From: Streptomyces sp. NBC_01460
GTDB lineage: Bacteria; Actinomycetota; Actinomycetes; Streptomycetales; Streptomycetaceae
Direction: 5' to 3'
NCBI RefSeq assembly: GCF_036227405.1
Contig: NZ_CP109473.1
Location: forward strand, 5,022,001 to 5,086,000
DNA: 64,000 bases
The translations under genes were made by a program, and so were the position numbers. The notes under the pieces were generated by a model that saw only the letters and a list, made by a program, of their open reading frames with translations, ran no database searches and was not told the origin of the DNA. Positions 46,502-55,208 of the stretch are shown in pieces (positions within the stretch are counted from its first letter, which is position 1; each line of letters opens with the position of its first letter).

Positions 46502-47986
46502 ATGCTGTTCAGAGGCAGTTCCGCCGCACGGTGCCGCGGCTTACGGAACACGGCCACGCTCGCGCTCGCCATCCTCGCCACCGTCCCCGGGCTCACCGCC
46601 GCGCCCGTCGCGACAGCGGCGCCGGTGACCACGAGCCCGCTGCGATGGGCTCCGTGCGACGCGCCGGACACCCCGGGCGCCGAGTGCGCCACCCTCACGG
46701 TGCCGGTCGACCGGGCCCGTCCCGACGGGCCGACGTTCGACCTGGCCGTGGCCCGCCGCCGGGCCACCGGCCCCGGCGCACGCGTCGGCTCCCTGGTGTT
46801 CGGCCCCGGGGGACCCGGTGACTCCGGTGTGGAGCGGGTGGTGGGAGGCATCGGCCGGTTCAGCCCCGAGGTCCGTCGAAGGTTCGACATCGTCAGCTTC
46901 GACCCGCGTGGTGTGGGTGGGAGCAGCCCGGTGACCTGCTCCGCCGATCTGCTCGCCCGGCGGCCGTCGGCGGATCTGGCGAGCCAGGCGGAGTTCGAGG
47001 CCACCCTCGCGTACAACGAGCGGCTCCGCGCGGACTGCCGGAAACGCACCGGCCCGGTGTTCGATCACCTCGACACGCGCCGGACGGTCGAGGATCTGGA
47101 CGCGCTGCGGGCCGCCCTCGGCGAGGACCGGCTGACGTTCCACGGGAGCTCGTACGGCACGCTGCTCGGGGCGCAGTACGCCGAGACCTACCCCCACCGG
47201 ATCCGCGCCATGGTGCTGGAAAGCGTCATGGACCACAGCGTCTCCCGCACCCGCGACTTCCTCCGGGGCGGGGCCGCGGCCGCTCAGGACTCCTTCGACG
47301 CGTTCGTGCGGTGGTGCGCCGACGACGCGGCCTGCGCGCTCCACGGCCGCGACGTGCGCGCGGTCTGGCGGGGTCTGCTGAGCCGGGCCGAACGCGGCGA
47401 ACTGGAGAACCCCGACCGGCCGGGAGCCTCCCTCCCGCCGGAGGAGCTGGTCAACCGGATCGCCTTCAAGGGGTTCTACACCGCCCGCTACGCCGACCTG
47501 GCCACCGTCGTCGTCGACATGGAGGCGAGCAGCCCGCTCCCCGCCTCGACCGCCCCGGCCGTGCCGCTGCCGGCGGCCGTCCCCGTCTTCTGCGCCGACT
47601 GGCACCTGCCCGTGCGTGACCACCGGGAGTACGCCTCACTCGTCCGCACGATGAACAGGACCGCGCCCGATCTGCCGCACCTCCTGCCGATCCGGATGAC
47701 AGCGGCGTGCCTCGGCGCGCCGGCGACCGACCCGCAGCACCGCCTGACGGTGGACGGAGCCCCGCCGATCCTGCTGGCCAACGCGCTCCACGACCCGGCC
47801 ACCGGCTATCCGTGGGCGGTCTCGGTCACCCGGCAGCTCGGCCGCGGCGGCGTGCTCCTCACCTACGAGGGCCGGGGCCACGGCAGTGTCACCAGCGGCC
47901 CCTGCATGGAGGACGCCGTCGACGGATACCTGACCGGCCTCACCGTGCCACCACACGGCACCAGGTGCCCCGCAGTGCTGTCCTGA
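46502..47986 (+). CDS. Secreted tripeptidyl aminopeptidase-like alpha/beta hydrolase, TTA-containing
   Basis: 494 residues. Signal peptide of about 40 residues ending near ATAAPV. Alpha/beta hydrolase of the S33/TAP-like group: oxyanion loop FGPGGPGDSG, nucleophile GSSYG, Asp in ALHDPATGY, His in GRGHGS. Extracellular exopeptidase or related hydrolase. ATG 46502 behind AGGAGGAC; an upstream in-frame ATG at 46466 is less likely. Codon 14 (46541-46543) is TTA, the only leucine TTA codon found in the genes of this window, so translation should depend on bldA tRNA. A hairpin follows the stop. Confidence 0.88.
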   Translation: MLFRGSSAARCRGLRNTATLALAILATVPGLTAAPVATAAPVTTSPLRWAPCDAPDTPGAECATLTVPVDRARPDGPTFDLAVARRRATGPGARVGSLVFGPGGPGDSGVERVVGGIGRFSPEVRRRFDIVSFDPRGVGGSSPVTCSADLLARRPSADLASQAEFEATLAYNERLRADCRKRTGPVFDHLDTRRTVEDLDALRAALGEDRLTFHGSSYGTLLGAQYAETYPHRIRAMVLESVMDHSVSRTRDFLRGGAAAAQDSFDAFVRWCADDAACALHGRDVRAVWRGLLSRAERGELENPDRPGASLPPEELVNRIAFKGFYTARYADLATVVVDMEASSPLPASTAPAVPLPAAVPVFCADWHLPVRDHREYASLVRTMNRTAPDLPHLLPIRMTAACLGAPATDPQHRLTVDGAPPILLANALHDPATGYPWAVSVTRQLGRGGVLLTYEGRGHGSVTSGPCMEDAVDGYLTGLTVPPHGTRCPAVLS

Positions 47987-48007
47987 TCCGACTGATCGAT
48001 CCGAAAG

Positions 48008-48039
48008 CGGCCGGTCCCGGGCGTCCCCGGGGCCGGCCG
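48008..48039 (+). terminator. Terminator after the secreted peptidase gene
   Basis: 13-base stem CGGCCGGTCCCGG / CCGGGGCCGGCCG with one G-T pair and a 6-base loop. From 48040 to 48273 no gene or clear signal is seen. Confidence 0.8.
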
Positions 48040-48273
48040 TACGGGTGACCGGGCTGCTGTCCCCTGCCGACCGGTCACACACGCCGGGCCGTGGTCCCAC
48101 GACGTACCCGAGGTACGTCACACGGTCCGGCGGAGCCACGCGTGGATCCCTGCCGATGCCGCCCCTGGCTGGCACGGACACCCGGACCAACGAAGCCGTC
48201 AGGGCCCCGGTCACGCGCCGTACGGGTGAGACCGGGACCGAACGCGGGTGCGGCCGTACAGCCTTCCCGGACG

Positions 48274-48576
48274 TCACACCCGGCCGCGGCACAGCTCCAG
48301 CAGCGTCATGGCGAGCGCCGTGCCCGGCTTCCCCAGGGCGTCGCTGTAGTGGCTGAGGACGTCCATCTCACGGGACAGGTTCACCCGGCGGCCGCCGGAC
48401 GTGATCCTGGCCTCCTGGATGACCGCGGAGACGGCCATCCGTTCCTGGACGAGGCCGATGATCCGGTCGTCCAGCGCGTCGATGCGCGTTCGGGCGCCCC
48501 CGATCAGGGTCGCGGCCTCGTCGGTGTGGGCGCCGGTCCGCTCGGCGGCCGTCTTCGTGGGTGCGGTGCTGGTCAT
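48274..48576 (-). CDS. Chorismate mutase (AroQ type)
   Basis: 100 residues, a stand-alone helical AroQ-class chorismate mutase converting chorismate to prephenate, the branch to phenylalanine and tyrosine. Signature: [32 protein letters not shown], with the conserved Arg, Asp and Lys/Arg pattern, then a second and third helix ending LLELCRGRV. No secretion signal. ATG behind AGGAG. A leader peptide and hairpin lie upstream (separate entries). Confidence 0.92.
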   Translation of the reverse strand: MTSTAPTKTAAERTGAHTDEAATLIGGARTRIDALDDRIIGLVQERMAVSAVIQEARITSGGRRVNLSREMDVLSHYSDALGKPGTALAMTLLELCRGRV

Positions 48577-48625
48577 CCGTGACTCCTGGTGGGCAGGGCC
48601 CCCGGAGCGACAGGTCCGCCGGACG

Positions 48626-48663
48626 CCAAGGCGCCCCGGGCCTGTCGGCCCGGGGCGCCTTGG
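48626..48663 (-). terminator. Attenuator-type terminator before chorismate mutase
   Basis: Perfect 17-base stem CCAAGGCGCCCCGGGCC with a 4-base loop, 50 bases upstream of the chorismate mutase ATG. No gene ends just before it on either strand except the small leader frame, so it is best explained as a conditional terminator. It lacks a T-run, as is common in Streptomyces. Confidence 0.75.
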
Positions 48664-48682
48664 AAAGTTGCTTGTCAGGTGC

Positions 48683-48754
48683 TCAAGCAGCACGACCATG
48701 GCAGCCGGCGGGCCGGGTGCCATAGGTAAAGACGAAGATCGTGTGCTGACGCAT
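48683..48754 (-). CDS. Leader peptide with Phe and Tyr codons
   Basis: 23-codon frame [20 protein letters not shown]..., ending 19 bases before the hairpin at 48663. It contains TTC, TTT and TAT within codons 7-11; TTT and TAT are rare in this genome. A 10-base hairpin (48700-48721, one mismatch) begins directly after the Tyr codon, the place expected for a pause hairpin. A CGGCCCG in that hairpin could pair with CGGGCCG at the terminator loop as antiterminator. No ribosome site, but a -10 box 7 bases upstream implies a leaderless start. Confidence 0.65.
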   Translation of the reverse strand: MRQHTIFVFTYGTRPAGCHGRAA

Positions 48755-48761
48755 GAGGGCA

Positions 48762-48791
48762 AGTATGGACCCCGCCCCGGGCCCGGGTCCA
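48762..48791 (-). promoter_or_regulatory. Promoter of the chorismate mutase leader
   Basis: Minus strand: -35-like TGGACC (48791-48786), 18 bases, -10 CATACT (48767-48762), 7 bases before the leader ATG. Confidence 0.5.
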
Positions 48792-48892
48792 CGCCGGGCC
48801 CGGATCGTGAGACGGGAGCCCGGCGGGACGCCGTTCCACGGCCGGTAGAATTGGGAGGACCGACCCCCTCTCCACCGCCGGAAGGCCGCCCC

Positions 48893-50479
48893 GTGCCAGC
48901 AGCACCCCCCGCCGCCCCCGACACCACGACCGACGTCGTCCTGGTTGTCGACTTCGGCGCCCAGTACGCCCAGCTCATCGCCCGTCGCGTCCGTGAGGCC
49001 CGGGTCTACAGCGAGATCGTCCCGTCCACGATGCCGGTGGCCGAGATGCTGGCCAGGAACCCCCGGGCGATCATCCTCTCCGGCGGACCGTCCTCGGTGT
49101 ACGCGGAGGGCGCGCCCAGCCTCGACCGTTCGCTGTTCGAGGCCGGGGTCCCGGTCTTCGGCATGTGCTACGGCTTCCAGCTCATGGCCACCACGCTCGG
49201 CGGCACGGTCGACGACAACGGTGCCCGCGAGTACGGCCGCACCTCGCTCGCCGTCTCCAAGGCCGGCTCCACGCTCTTCGAGGGCACGCCCACCGAGCAG
49301 CCGGTCTGGATGTCGCACGGCGACGCCTGCTCCGCCGCCCCCGAGGGCTTCACCGTCACCGCGTCCACGGACGTCGTGCCGGTCGCCGCCTTCGAGAACG
49401 ACGAGAAGAAGCTCTACGGCGTCCAGTACCACCCGGAGGTCATGCACTCGACCTACGGCCAGCAGGTCCTGGAGCACTTCCTCTACCGGGGCGCGGGCAT
49501 CGAGCCGACCTGGACGACCACCAACGTGGTCGAGGAGCAGATCGCCCTGATCCGCGAGCAGGTCGGCGACAAGCGCGCCATCTGCGGCCTCTCCGGCGGC
49601 GTGGACTCCGCGGTCGCCGCGGCCCTCGTGCAGAAGGCCATCGGTTCCCAGCTCACCTGCGTGTACGTCGACCACGGTCTGATGCGCAAGGGCGAGACCG
49701 AGCAGGTCGAGAAGGACTTCGTCGCCGCGACCGGCGCGAAGCTGAAGGTGGTCGACGCGGAGAAGCGCTTCCTCGACGCCCTGGCCGGTGTGTCCGACCC
49801 GGAGCAGAAGCGGAAGATCATCGGCCGCGAGTTCATCCGCGTCTTCGAGCAGGCCCAGCTGGAGATCCTCCAGGAGGACGGCCCCGAGGTCGCCTTCCTC
49901 GTCCAGGGCACCCTCTACCCGGACGTCGTCGAGTCCGGTGGCGGCACCGGCACCGCCAACATCAAGTCCCACCACAACGTGGGCGGGCTCCCCGACGACA
50001 TCGAGTTCCAGCTCGTCGAGCCGCTGCGCCAGCTGTTCAAGGACGAGGTCCGGATGGTCGGCCAGGAGCTCGGCCTGCCGGAGGAGATCGTCCAGCGCCA
50101 GCCGTTCCCGGGCCCCGGTCTCGGGATCCGCATCGTCGGCGACGTCACCAAGGAGCGGCTCGACCTGCTGCGCGAGGCCGACGCCATCGCCCGCGAGGAG
50201 CTGACCGCGGCCGGCCTGGACCGTGACATCTGGCAGTGCCCCGTGGTCCTGCTCGCGGACGTCCGCAGCGTCGGTGTCCAGGGCGACGGCCGCACCTACG
50301 GTCACCCGATCGTGCTGCGCCCGGTCTCCTCCGAGGACGCCATGACGGCCGACTGGTCGCGCCTGCCCTACGAGACGCTGGCGAAGATCTCCACCCGCAT
50401 CACCAACGAGGTCGCCGACGTCAACCGTGTGGTCCTCGACGTGACGAGCAAGCCGCCGGGGACGATCGAGTGGGAGTGA
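48893..50479 (+). CDS. guaA: GMP synthase (glutamine-hydrolysing)
   Basis: Converts XMP to GMP with ATP and glutamine. 528 residues: class I glutamine amidotransferase domain with [11 protein letters not shown] (nucleophile Cys) and [11 protein letters not shown] pyrophosphatase domain with [13 protein letters not shown]; and the dimerisation domain ending [11 protein letters not shown], the standard GuaA end. GTG start behind GGAAGG. TAGAAT at 48846-48851 is a likely -10. Downstream partner of guaB 20 kb away. Confidence 0.97.
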   Translation: MPAAPPAAPDTTTDVVLVVDFGAQYAQLIARRVREARVYSEIVPSTMPVAEMLARNPRAIILSGGPSSVYAEGAPSLDRSLFEAGVPVFGMCYGFQLMATTLGGTVDDNGAREYGRTSLAVSKAGSTLFEGTPTEQPVWMSHGDACSAAPEGFTVTASTDVVPVAAFENDEKKLYGVQYHPEVMHSTYGQQVLEHFLYRGAGIEPTWTTTNVVEEQIALIREQVGDKRAICGLSGGVDSAVAAALVQKAIGSQLTCVYVDHGLMRKGETEQVEKDFVAATGAKLKVVDAEKRFLDALAGVSDPEQKRKIIGREFIRVFEQAQLEILQEDGPEVAFLVQGTLYPDVVESGGGTGTANIKSHHNVGGLPDDIEFQLVEPLRQLFKDEVRMVGQELGLPEEIVQRQPFPGPGLGIRIVGDVTKERLDLLREADAIAREELTAAGLDRDIWQCPVVLLADVRSVGVQGDGRTYGHPIVLRPVSSEDAMTADWSRLPYETLAKISTRITNEVADVNRVVLDVTSKPPGTIEWE

Positions 50480-50504
50480 TCCCTGCTCCCTGAGGTCAAC
50501 GCCG

Positions 50505-50630
50505 ATGCCGTCGCTCATTCGTCTGGGCGGCGGCATCGGCGTATCCGGTATCCATCACAACAAGATCAAGCTGGACTCGCCCTTCCCGATCGAGGCGGAC
50601 CTCACGGAGATCTACAACCGGGGCCGGTAG
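50505..50630 (+). CDS. Small ORF (41 aa), possibly a gene fragment
   Basis: Reads MPSLIRLGGGIGVSGIHHNK then IKLDSPFPIEADLTEIYNRGR, with about 88% G or C at third positions, as in real genes here. Only 25 bases after guaA. No clear ribosome site (CTGAGG is 13 bases upstream). It resembles the tail of a larger domain more than a full protein, and I could not recognise the family. May be a remnant or a true small protein. Confidence 0.4.
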   Translation: MPSLIRLGGGIGVSGIHHNKIKLDSPFPIEADLTEIYNRGR

Positions 50631-50673
50631 AAATCCCTGGCCTCCGCCGACGTCCCGTGCCAGGCTCCCGGTC

Positions 50674-51429
50674 ATGCCGAGCGAAGAGATCAGAGCCCTC
50701 ATGTCCGCCCCCGGGAACGACCGCCTGACGTGGAACACCCCGCTCTCCGAGGAACACGCCGGCCGGCTGATCGCCGCCTGCGAGCCGGCCCCCGGCGCCC
50801 GCGTCGCCGACTTCGGGAGCGGGTGGGGCGAGTTGCTGATGCGCCTGGTCGAAGCGGCCCCCGGATCCACCGGGGACGGCATCGAGACCGACCCGGAAGC
50901 CGTCGCGCGCGGCCTGCGGCTGGCGCGGGAGCGTGGGCTCGCGGACCGGGTGCGGTTCCACGAGGTGCCGGCGGCGGAGTACCCGGGTGACGGCTACGAC
51001 CTCGTCGTCTCCATCGGTTCCTCGCACGCCTGGCCCGGCGGCACCCCGGAAGCGCTGAAGGCCCTGCGGGCCGCCGTACGTCCCGGTGGACGGGTGCTGT
51101 TCGGGGACGGGTTCTGGGAGCGTGAGCCCTCGGCCGCGGCGCTGGAGGGGCTGGGCGCCGAGCCCGACGACTTCGGCTCGCTGCTGGAGCTGATCCGGCA
51201 GGCGGAGGCCGCGGGGCTGAGGCCGCTCCAGGTGACCGTCGCCGACCGGCGTGAGTGGGACCTCTTCGAGTCGGCCGCCAACATAGGGCGCGGCGAGCGC
51301 TGGGCGCTGGCCCACCCCGGGCATCCGCTGCACGCCGAGGTGACCGAGGCCGTCGACGCCCGTCGCACCGGGTACTACGGCGGATACCGGGGGACACTGG
51401 GCCTCGCCTACCTCGTGCTCAGCGCCTGA
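50674..51429 (+). CDS. Class I SAM-dependent methyltransferase
   Basis: 251 residues with the SAM motif I VADFGSGWGELLMRLVE near residue 45, acidic motif II GIETDP and motif IV DLVVSIGSSHAW. The C-terminal half contains EWDLFESAANIGRGERWA. Substrate unknown. ATG start. The gene stands alone between guaA and a membrane-protein gene. Confidence 0.85.
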   Translation: MPSEEIRALMSAPGNDRLTWNTPLSEEHAGRLIAACEPAPGARVADFGSGWGELLMRLVEAAPGSTGDGIETDPEAVARGLRLARERGLADRVRFHEVPAAEYPGDGYDLVVSIGSSHAWPGGTPEALKALRAAVRPGGRVLFGDGFWEREPSAAALEGLGAEPDDFGSLLELIRQAEAAGLRPLQVTVADRREWDLFESAANIGRGERWALAHPGHPLHAEVTEAVDARRTGYYGGYRGTLGLAYLVLSA

Positions 51430-51558
51430 AAATCGCACATTTCTACGACAGGCGCCCCCGGCCCGCCCCGATGTGGGACGAGCCCGCCGCGTACGGCACA
51501 ATTCGCAGAAATCACAGGCGAGTTGGTTCTACCGGGGTGGGAAAGGGCGGCGTTCTCC

Positions 51559-52827
51559 GTGGCGTTGGACGAGGCGAGGGCGAAGAGTGCGCACGGCGGT
51601 GGCTGTACGTGCGGCGACTGCCCGCACGGAGCACACGAAGGACACCGGCGCGCGGTGGCGGCCTTCCTCACCAAACGGGACGAACTCGCCGCCGGGCAGG
51701 GGCTGCCCGCCGGTGTCGCCCAGTCCGTGTCCGCGTCCCGCCAATGGGTGTCGGACGAGCTGACCGAGTCGGCCCGCGCCGTCGCCGAGCGGAGCCGCGA
51801 GGCCGGTGACGCCTGGCTCCACACGCTCTGGCAGCGCACCCTCGCGGTGGTCTGGGGCGGCGTCGCCCTGCTGGTCATCGGCGAGGCCGTGACCGCGATC
51901 GGCGCCGGCTGGTCCACGGCCCGCACCGCGGGCCTGATCGCGGCGCTCGTCACCGCGGGCCTCCTGACCGGTGCGGCCCGCGTCCACCGGGCCCGAGGAG
52001 GCCTCCTCGCCCCGCTGATCGGCGAGGACAACCGGCTCTCCACCTCACGCACGGTCGCCGCGTCCTGGGTGCTCCTCGCCGCCTTCGCCGTGCTCGTCCT
52101 CGAACTGCAGCTGGCCGGGGCGTCCGACCACGCCGACCGCGACGCCCTGATCGAGGGGCTGGACCTGGTCCGCTCGGCGGGCGTGCTCACCGTGCTCGCG
52201 CTGGTGTGCGCCGTCGCCGTCGTCGTACGCCGGGTGGTGACCGTGCGCGTGCTGGCCCAGCGGTTGCAGAAGCTGCGTGCGGACCGGCCCCGGGCGGCCG
52301 ATCTGCTGACCGACGACTCCGGGCGCGGCAGCTTCACCGATGTGCAGTACGTGCTGGTCAGCGCCGTCGCCGTGCTGTTCGCCGCGGTCCGTCTGGCCCG
52401 TCGGCCGGAGCAGCTCCCGGATCTGCCGTGGGGCCTGGCCGTCCTGGTGGCCGTCTCGGCGGCGACGTACTTCGCCGGGAAGTACGCGGAGGGCGGCCGG
52501 CCCGTCATCCTGTCGGTCGTCCGGACCCGGGAGGCGGGTGACCTGGACGCCCCCATCCGTACCGGCGACGACATCGAGATCCGCGGTGCCGGATTCGTCC
52601 CGCCCGGTGCCGGCAGTCCCGACAGGCTGGCGCGGGTGGTCGTCAGGATCGGCCGGGTGCATGTGCACGTCCCCCTGATCCCGGTCACCGGAGGCTTCGC
52701 CAACCCGTCGGACACCGTGCTCACCGTGCCCGTGCCCGTGGAGGTCGAACCCGGCACCGTGGAGGTGCAGGTCGTCACGGCGGCGGGTGTGGAGACGAAC
52801 TCCTGCCTCATCGACGTCACGGACTGA
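51559..52827 (+). CDS. Multi-span membrane protein with extracellular beta domain, function unknown
   Basis: 422 residues. The N-terminus has a Cys/His cluster (HGGGCTCGDCPHGAHEGH) that could bind metal. At least five hydrophobic segments between about residues 95 and 315 follow. The C-terminal 110 residues are soluble and beta-rich (GDDIEIRGAGFVPPGAG to VVTAAGVETNSCLIDV), resembling an IPT/TIG-like immunoglobulin fold. GTG 51559 has AAAGGGCGG at 8 bases; an upstream in-frame TTG at 51523 is weaker. No function inferred. Confidence 0.72.
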   Translation: MALDEARAKSAHGGGCTCGDCPHGAHEGHRRAVAAFLTKRDELAAGQGLPAGVAQSVSASRQWVSDELTESARAVAERSREAGDAWLHTLWQRTLAVVWGGVALLVIGEAVTAIGAGWSTARTAGLIAALVTAGLLTGAARVHRARGGLLAPLIGEDNRLSTSRTVAASWVLLAAFAVLVLELQLAGASDHADRDALIEGLDLVRSAGVLTVLALVCAVAVVVRRVVTVRVLAQRLQKLRADRPRAADLLTDDSGRGSFTDVQYVLVSAVAVLFAAVRLARRPEQLPDLPWGLAVLVAVSAATYFAGKYAEGGRPVILSVVRTREAGDLDAPIRTGDDIEIRGAGFVPPGAGSPDRLARVVVRIGRVHVHVPLIPVTGGFANPSDTVLTVPVPVEVEPGTVEVQVVTAAGVETNSCLIDVTD

Positions 52828-52902
52828 ACCGCGCACCTGGTGAGCGGCGCGGAACCGGCGTACGTATGGTCTGTTGAAGGGCCAACGGAAAGCGGGACAG
52901 CG

Positions 52903-53412
52903 ATGAGCGGGTACAGGGGCGGTTCGTACGGACTGGACGAGCCGAGGGGTCTGCGGGACCGGGCGCGGGACCACGCGCTCCTGCCGCTGCGTATCTTCCT
53001 CGGCGTCACCTTCGTCTACGCGGGGCTCGACAAGCTCACCGACAGCGCGTTCCTGTCGGCGAGCGGGCCCGGCTCCATCGGCGAGATGATGAACGGCGTA
53101 CGCGACAGCGCGGCGATCCCCGGCCTCGTCGACCTGGCGCTGAAGAGCCCCGAGGGCTTCGGTTACGCCATCGCGATCGGTGAGCTCCTCGTCGGCCTCG
53201 GCACCCTCGCCGGCCTGTGGGCCCGCCTCGCCGCCTTCGGCGGCGCCCTGATCTCGCTGAGCCTGTGGCTGACCGTCAGCTGGCAGAGCACGCCGTACTA
53301 CTACGGCAACGACCTGGTCTACCTGATGGCCTGGCTGCCGCTGCTGCTGGCGGGCGCGTCGTACTGGTCCCTGGACGCCCTGAGGGGGAGCCGACGCCCG
53401 GGGAGGATCTGA
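52903..53412 (+). CDS. DoxX family membrane protein
   Basis: 169 residues, four TM segments with the DoxX pattern: LPLRIFLGVTFVYAGLDKL at the first helix, GYAIAIGELLVGLGTLAGL, AFGGALISLSLWLTVSW, and NDLVYLMAWLPLLLAGA. DoxX proteins are linked to quinone or thiol redox functions; the exact role here is unknown. ATG start with a weak GGGACAG site. Confidence 0.85.
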   Translation: MSGYRGGSYGLDEPRGLRDRARDHALLPLRIFLGVTFVYAGLDKLTDSAFLSASGPGSIGEMMNGVRDSAAIPGLVDLALKSPEGFGYAIAIGELLVGLGTLAGLWARLAAFGGALISLSLWLTVSWQSTPYYYGNDLVYLMAWLPLLLAGASYWSLDALRGSRRPGRI

Positions 53413-53448
53413 GGACCCGGGGAGAGCGGAATCCGGGGAACCGGCCTT

Positions 53449-53679
53449 CTACGAGGACCCGGTCGCGGCGGACGCCTTCCTCGCCGCACGCCGTCGGCGC
53501 AGCCGGTAGTTCACCCAGGTCACCGTGGCCGCGAGCCACAGACCGCCCAGGAAGACGGGGACGAAGAACGTCCATGGGGCGTTCCACGCCCCGGCCGCGT
53601 CCGCCGCGTAACCGCCGGCCAGGGTCAGCATGACCAGGCCCGCCACCGCGCGGCCGGGCCGGATCTCATGACGCAGCAC
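53449..53679 (-). CDS. Small membrane protein (76 aa) coupled to the LiaF-like gene
   Basis: Two hydrophobic segments (about 12-30 and 36-57) and a basic C-terminus RLRRRRAARKASA. GTG start lies 14 bases inside the end of the upstream PspC gene, so it is probably translated by coupling. Function unknown, likely an accessory of the PspC module. Confidence 0.65.
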   Translation of the reverse strand: MLRHEIRPGRAVAGLVMLTLAGGYAADAAGAWNAPWTFFVPVFLGGLWLAATVTWVNYRLRRRRAARKASAATGSS

Positions 53680-54994
53680 GGGTGACCTCCAGCTGTCCGA
53701 CGCCGATTCCCATACCCAGCTCGATCGTGCCCGTGGACGGGCCGTCCCCGGGGGGAACGATGGTCCGGCGGGTGTGACGGTCGGGGGCGACGTCCACGTC
53801 CTTGCGCGGGTCGGACGGGAACCGGACGTCGCCCAGCCCCGCTTCCGCGTCCACCTCCACCGTCACCCCGGCCGGGACGACGACGACCGCCCGGCCGGCC
53901 CCGACCTCGACGCGGGTCCGCAGGGTCCCGCCCTTCGGGAGGGCGACCCGGGACAGGTCGAGCCTCGCGTCACCGAGGTCCAGCTTGTACAGGGGCCGGA
54001 CCGCGGCGGCCGAGGCCGGGCTCCATTCCTCCCGCACCCAGTCCGTGCCGATGTCCCGGGGGACCACGGAGGCCCCTGCCAGGAGCCCCGCCGTGATCAT
54101 GGCCAGCAGGATCGTGCCGAAGCCGGTCCTGCCGAGGACGGAGGCGAGCAGCAGACCGAGGCCGAACACCCCGAGCGCGGCGGCGAGCCCGGTCTGCAGG
54201 CTGGTCCCCAGCGGATGGGACCCCCAGCTCAGCCCCGTGCCCAGACCGCCGGCGACGAGGGCCAGCAGGAAGACGAGACCGGCGATCGAGCGGGGGCCCC
54301 GGGTGCCCGGCGCACGGCGGGGAGGGTGGTACGGCGCGTGCGCCGCCCCCTTCCCTTGGGGCTCCGCCTCGGCCACCGCGCTCGCCGGGCCCCACAGATA
54401 GCCGGTGCCGGCGGGGCCCGTCGTGCCGTCCTTGACGATCGGATCCCGCCACCAGGACGGGCTGCCCGTCGTGGGCGGTGCCTTCACCTCGGGAGGCGCA
54501 CCGTGACCGGCGGCGTGCGCCGCGCTCTTCGGAACGTGCGCGGCCGTGCCCTGGGCGTCCTCGTAGGGGGCCGTCCTGCGGTGCTGCGTCCAGACCGAGA
54601 AGCCGATCACGGTCAGCGAGAGCATCGCGGCGAACGCGAGCATCCCGCCGTTGTGCAGCATCGACAGCAGCAGCCCGCATCCCACCAGGGCCAGCAGCAG
54701 TGCGACCAGCGAGGCGCCCTCGACCCGGCCGGACAGCAGCCGGCGCGCCTCGTTCTCGTCCTCGCCGTCCACGGGGAGCAGCAGCCAGGCGAAGCCGTAG
54801 AAGATCAGGCCGATGCCGCCCGTCACCGCGAGGACACCGAGCACGATCCGGAAGATCACCGGGTCCACGTCGCAGTACCGGCCGAGCCCGCCGCACACCC
54901 CGGCCACCACCTTCTGCCGCTTGCTGCGCTGCAGCCGCGGTGCCGGTTCGGAGGGCGGAGCGACGCCGGGGGAGGCGTCCTGGGGAACGGTCAT
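53666..54994 (-). CDS. PspC-domain protein with LiaF-like C-terminal domain
   Basis: 442 residues. The PspC domain (about 18-75, KRQKVVAGVCGGLGRYCDVDP) holds one amphipathic and one TM helix; more TM segments follow (about 88-130 and 250-325). The C-terminal soluble domain (YKLDLGDARLDLSRVALPKGG to GLGDVRFPSDP) is the beta-helical LiaF/toastrack type. It corresponds to LiaF, the inhibitory membrane component of LiaFSR systems. Divergent by 214 bases from the sensor kinase gene. ATG with a weak GGAG site three bases away. Confidence 0.85.
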   Translation of the reverse strand: MTVPQDASPGVAPPSEPAPRLQRSKRQKVVAGVCGGLGRYCDVDPVIFRIVLGVLAVTGGIGLIFYGFAWLLLPVDGEDENEARRLLSGRVEGASLVALLLALVGCGLLLSMLHNGGMLAFAAMLSLTVIGFSVWTQHRRTAPYEDAQGTAAHVPKSAAHAAGHGAPPEVKAPPTTGSPSWWRDPIVKDGTTGPAGTGYLWGPASAVAEAEPQGKGAAHAPYHPPRRAPGTRGPRSIAGLVFLLALVAGGLGTGLSWGSHPLGTSLQTGLAAALGVFGLGLLLASVLGRTGFGTILLAMITAGLLAGASVVPRDIGTDWVREEWSPASAAAVRPLYKLDLGDARLDLSRVALPKGGTLRTRVEVGAGRAVVVVPAGVTVEVDAEAGLGDVRFPSDPRKDVDVAPDRHTRRTIVPPGDGPSTGTIELGMGIGVGQLEVTRAAS

Positions 54995-55208
54995 GGCTCC
55001 ATGGTGACGGTCCGTACGCCCTTGTGGGACCCGCGACGACCCTGGCCCGTCCCTGATATTGCGTCCCGGAGGCCCCTGGGGACCCGGGCCGTCCCGCTCC
55101 GCCCGGCCGGTCAGGGGCGGCGGAGCCCGTCCCGGGGCCCGGGGCCTCAGGGTCGAGTCCGGGCAGACCCTGATGCCGCGACCCGGCGGAACGTGTGACG
55201 ATCGGTGC

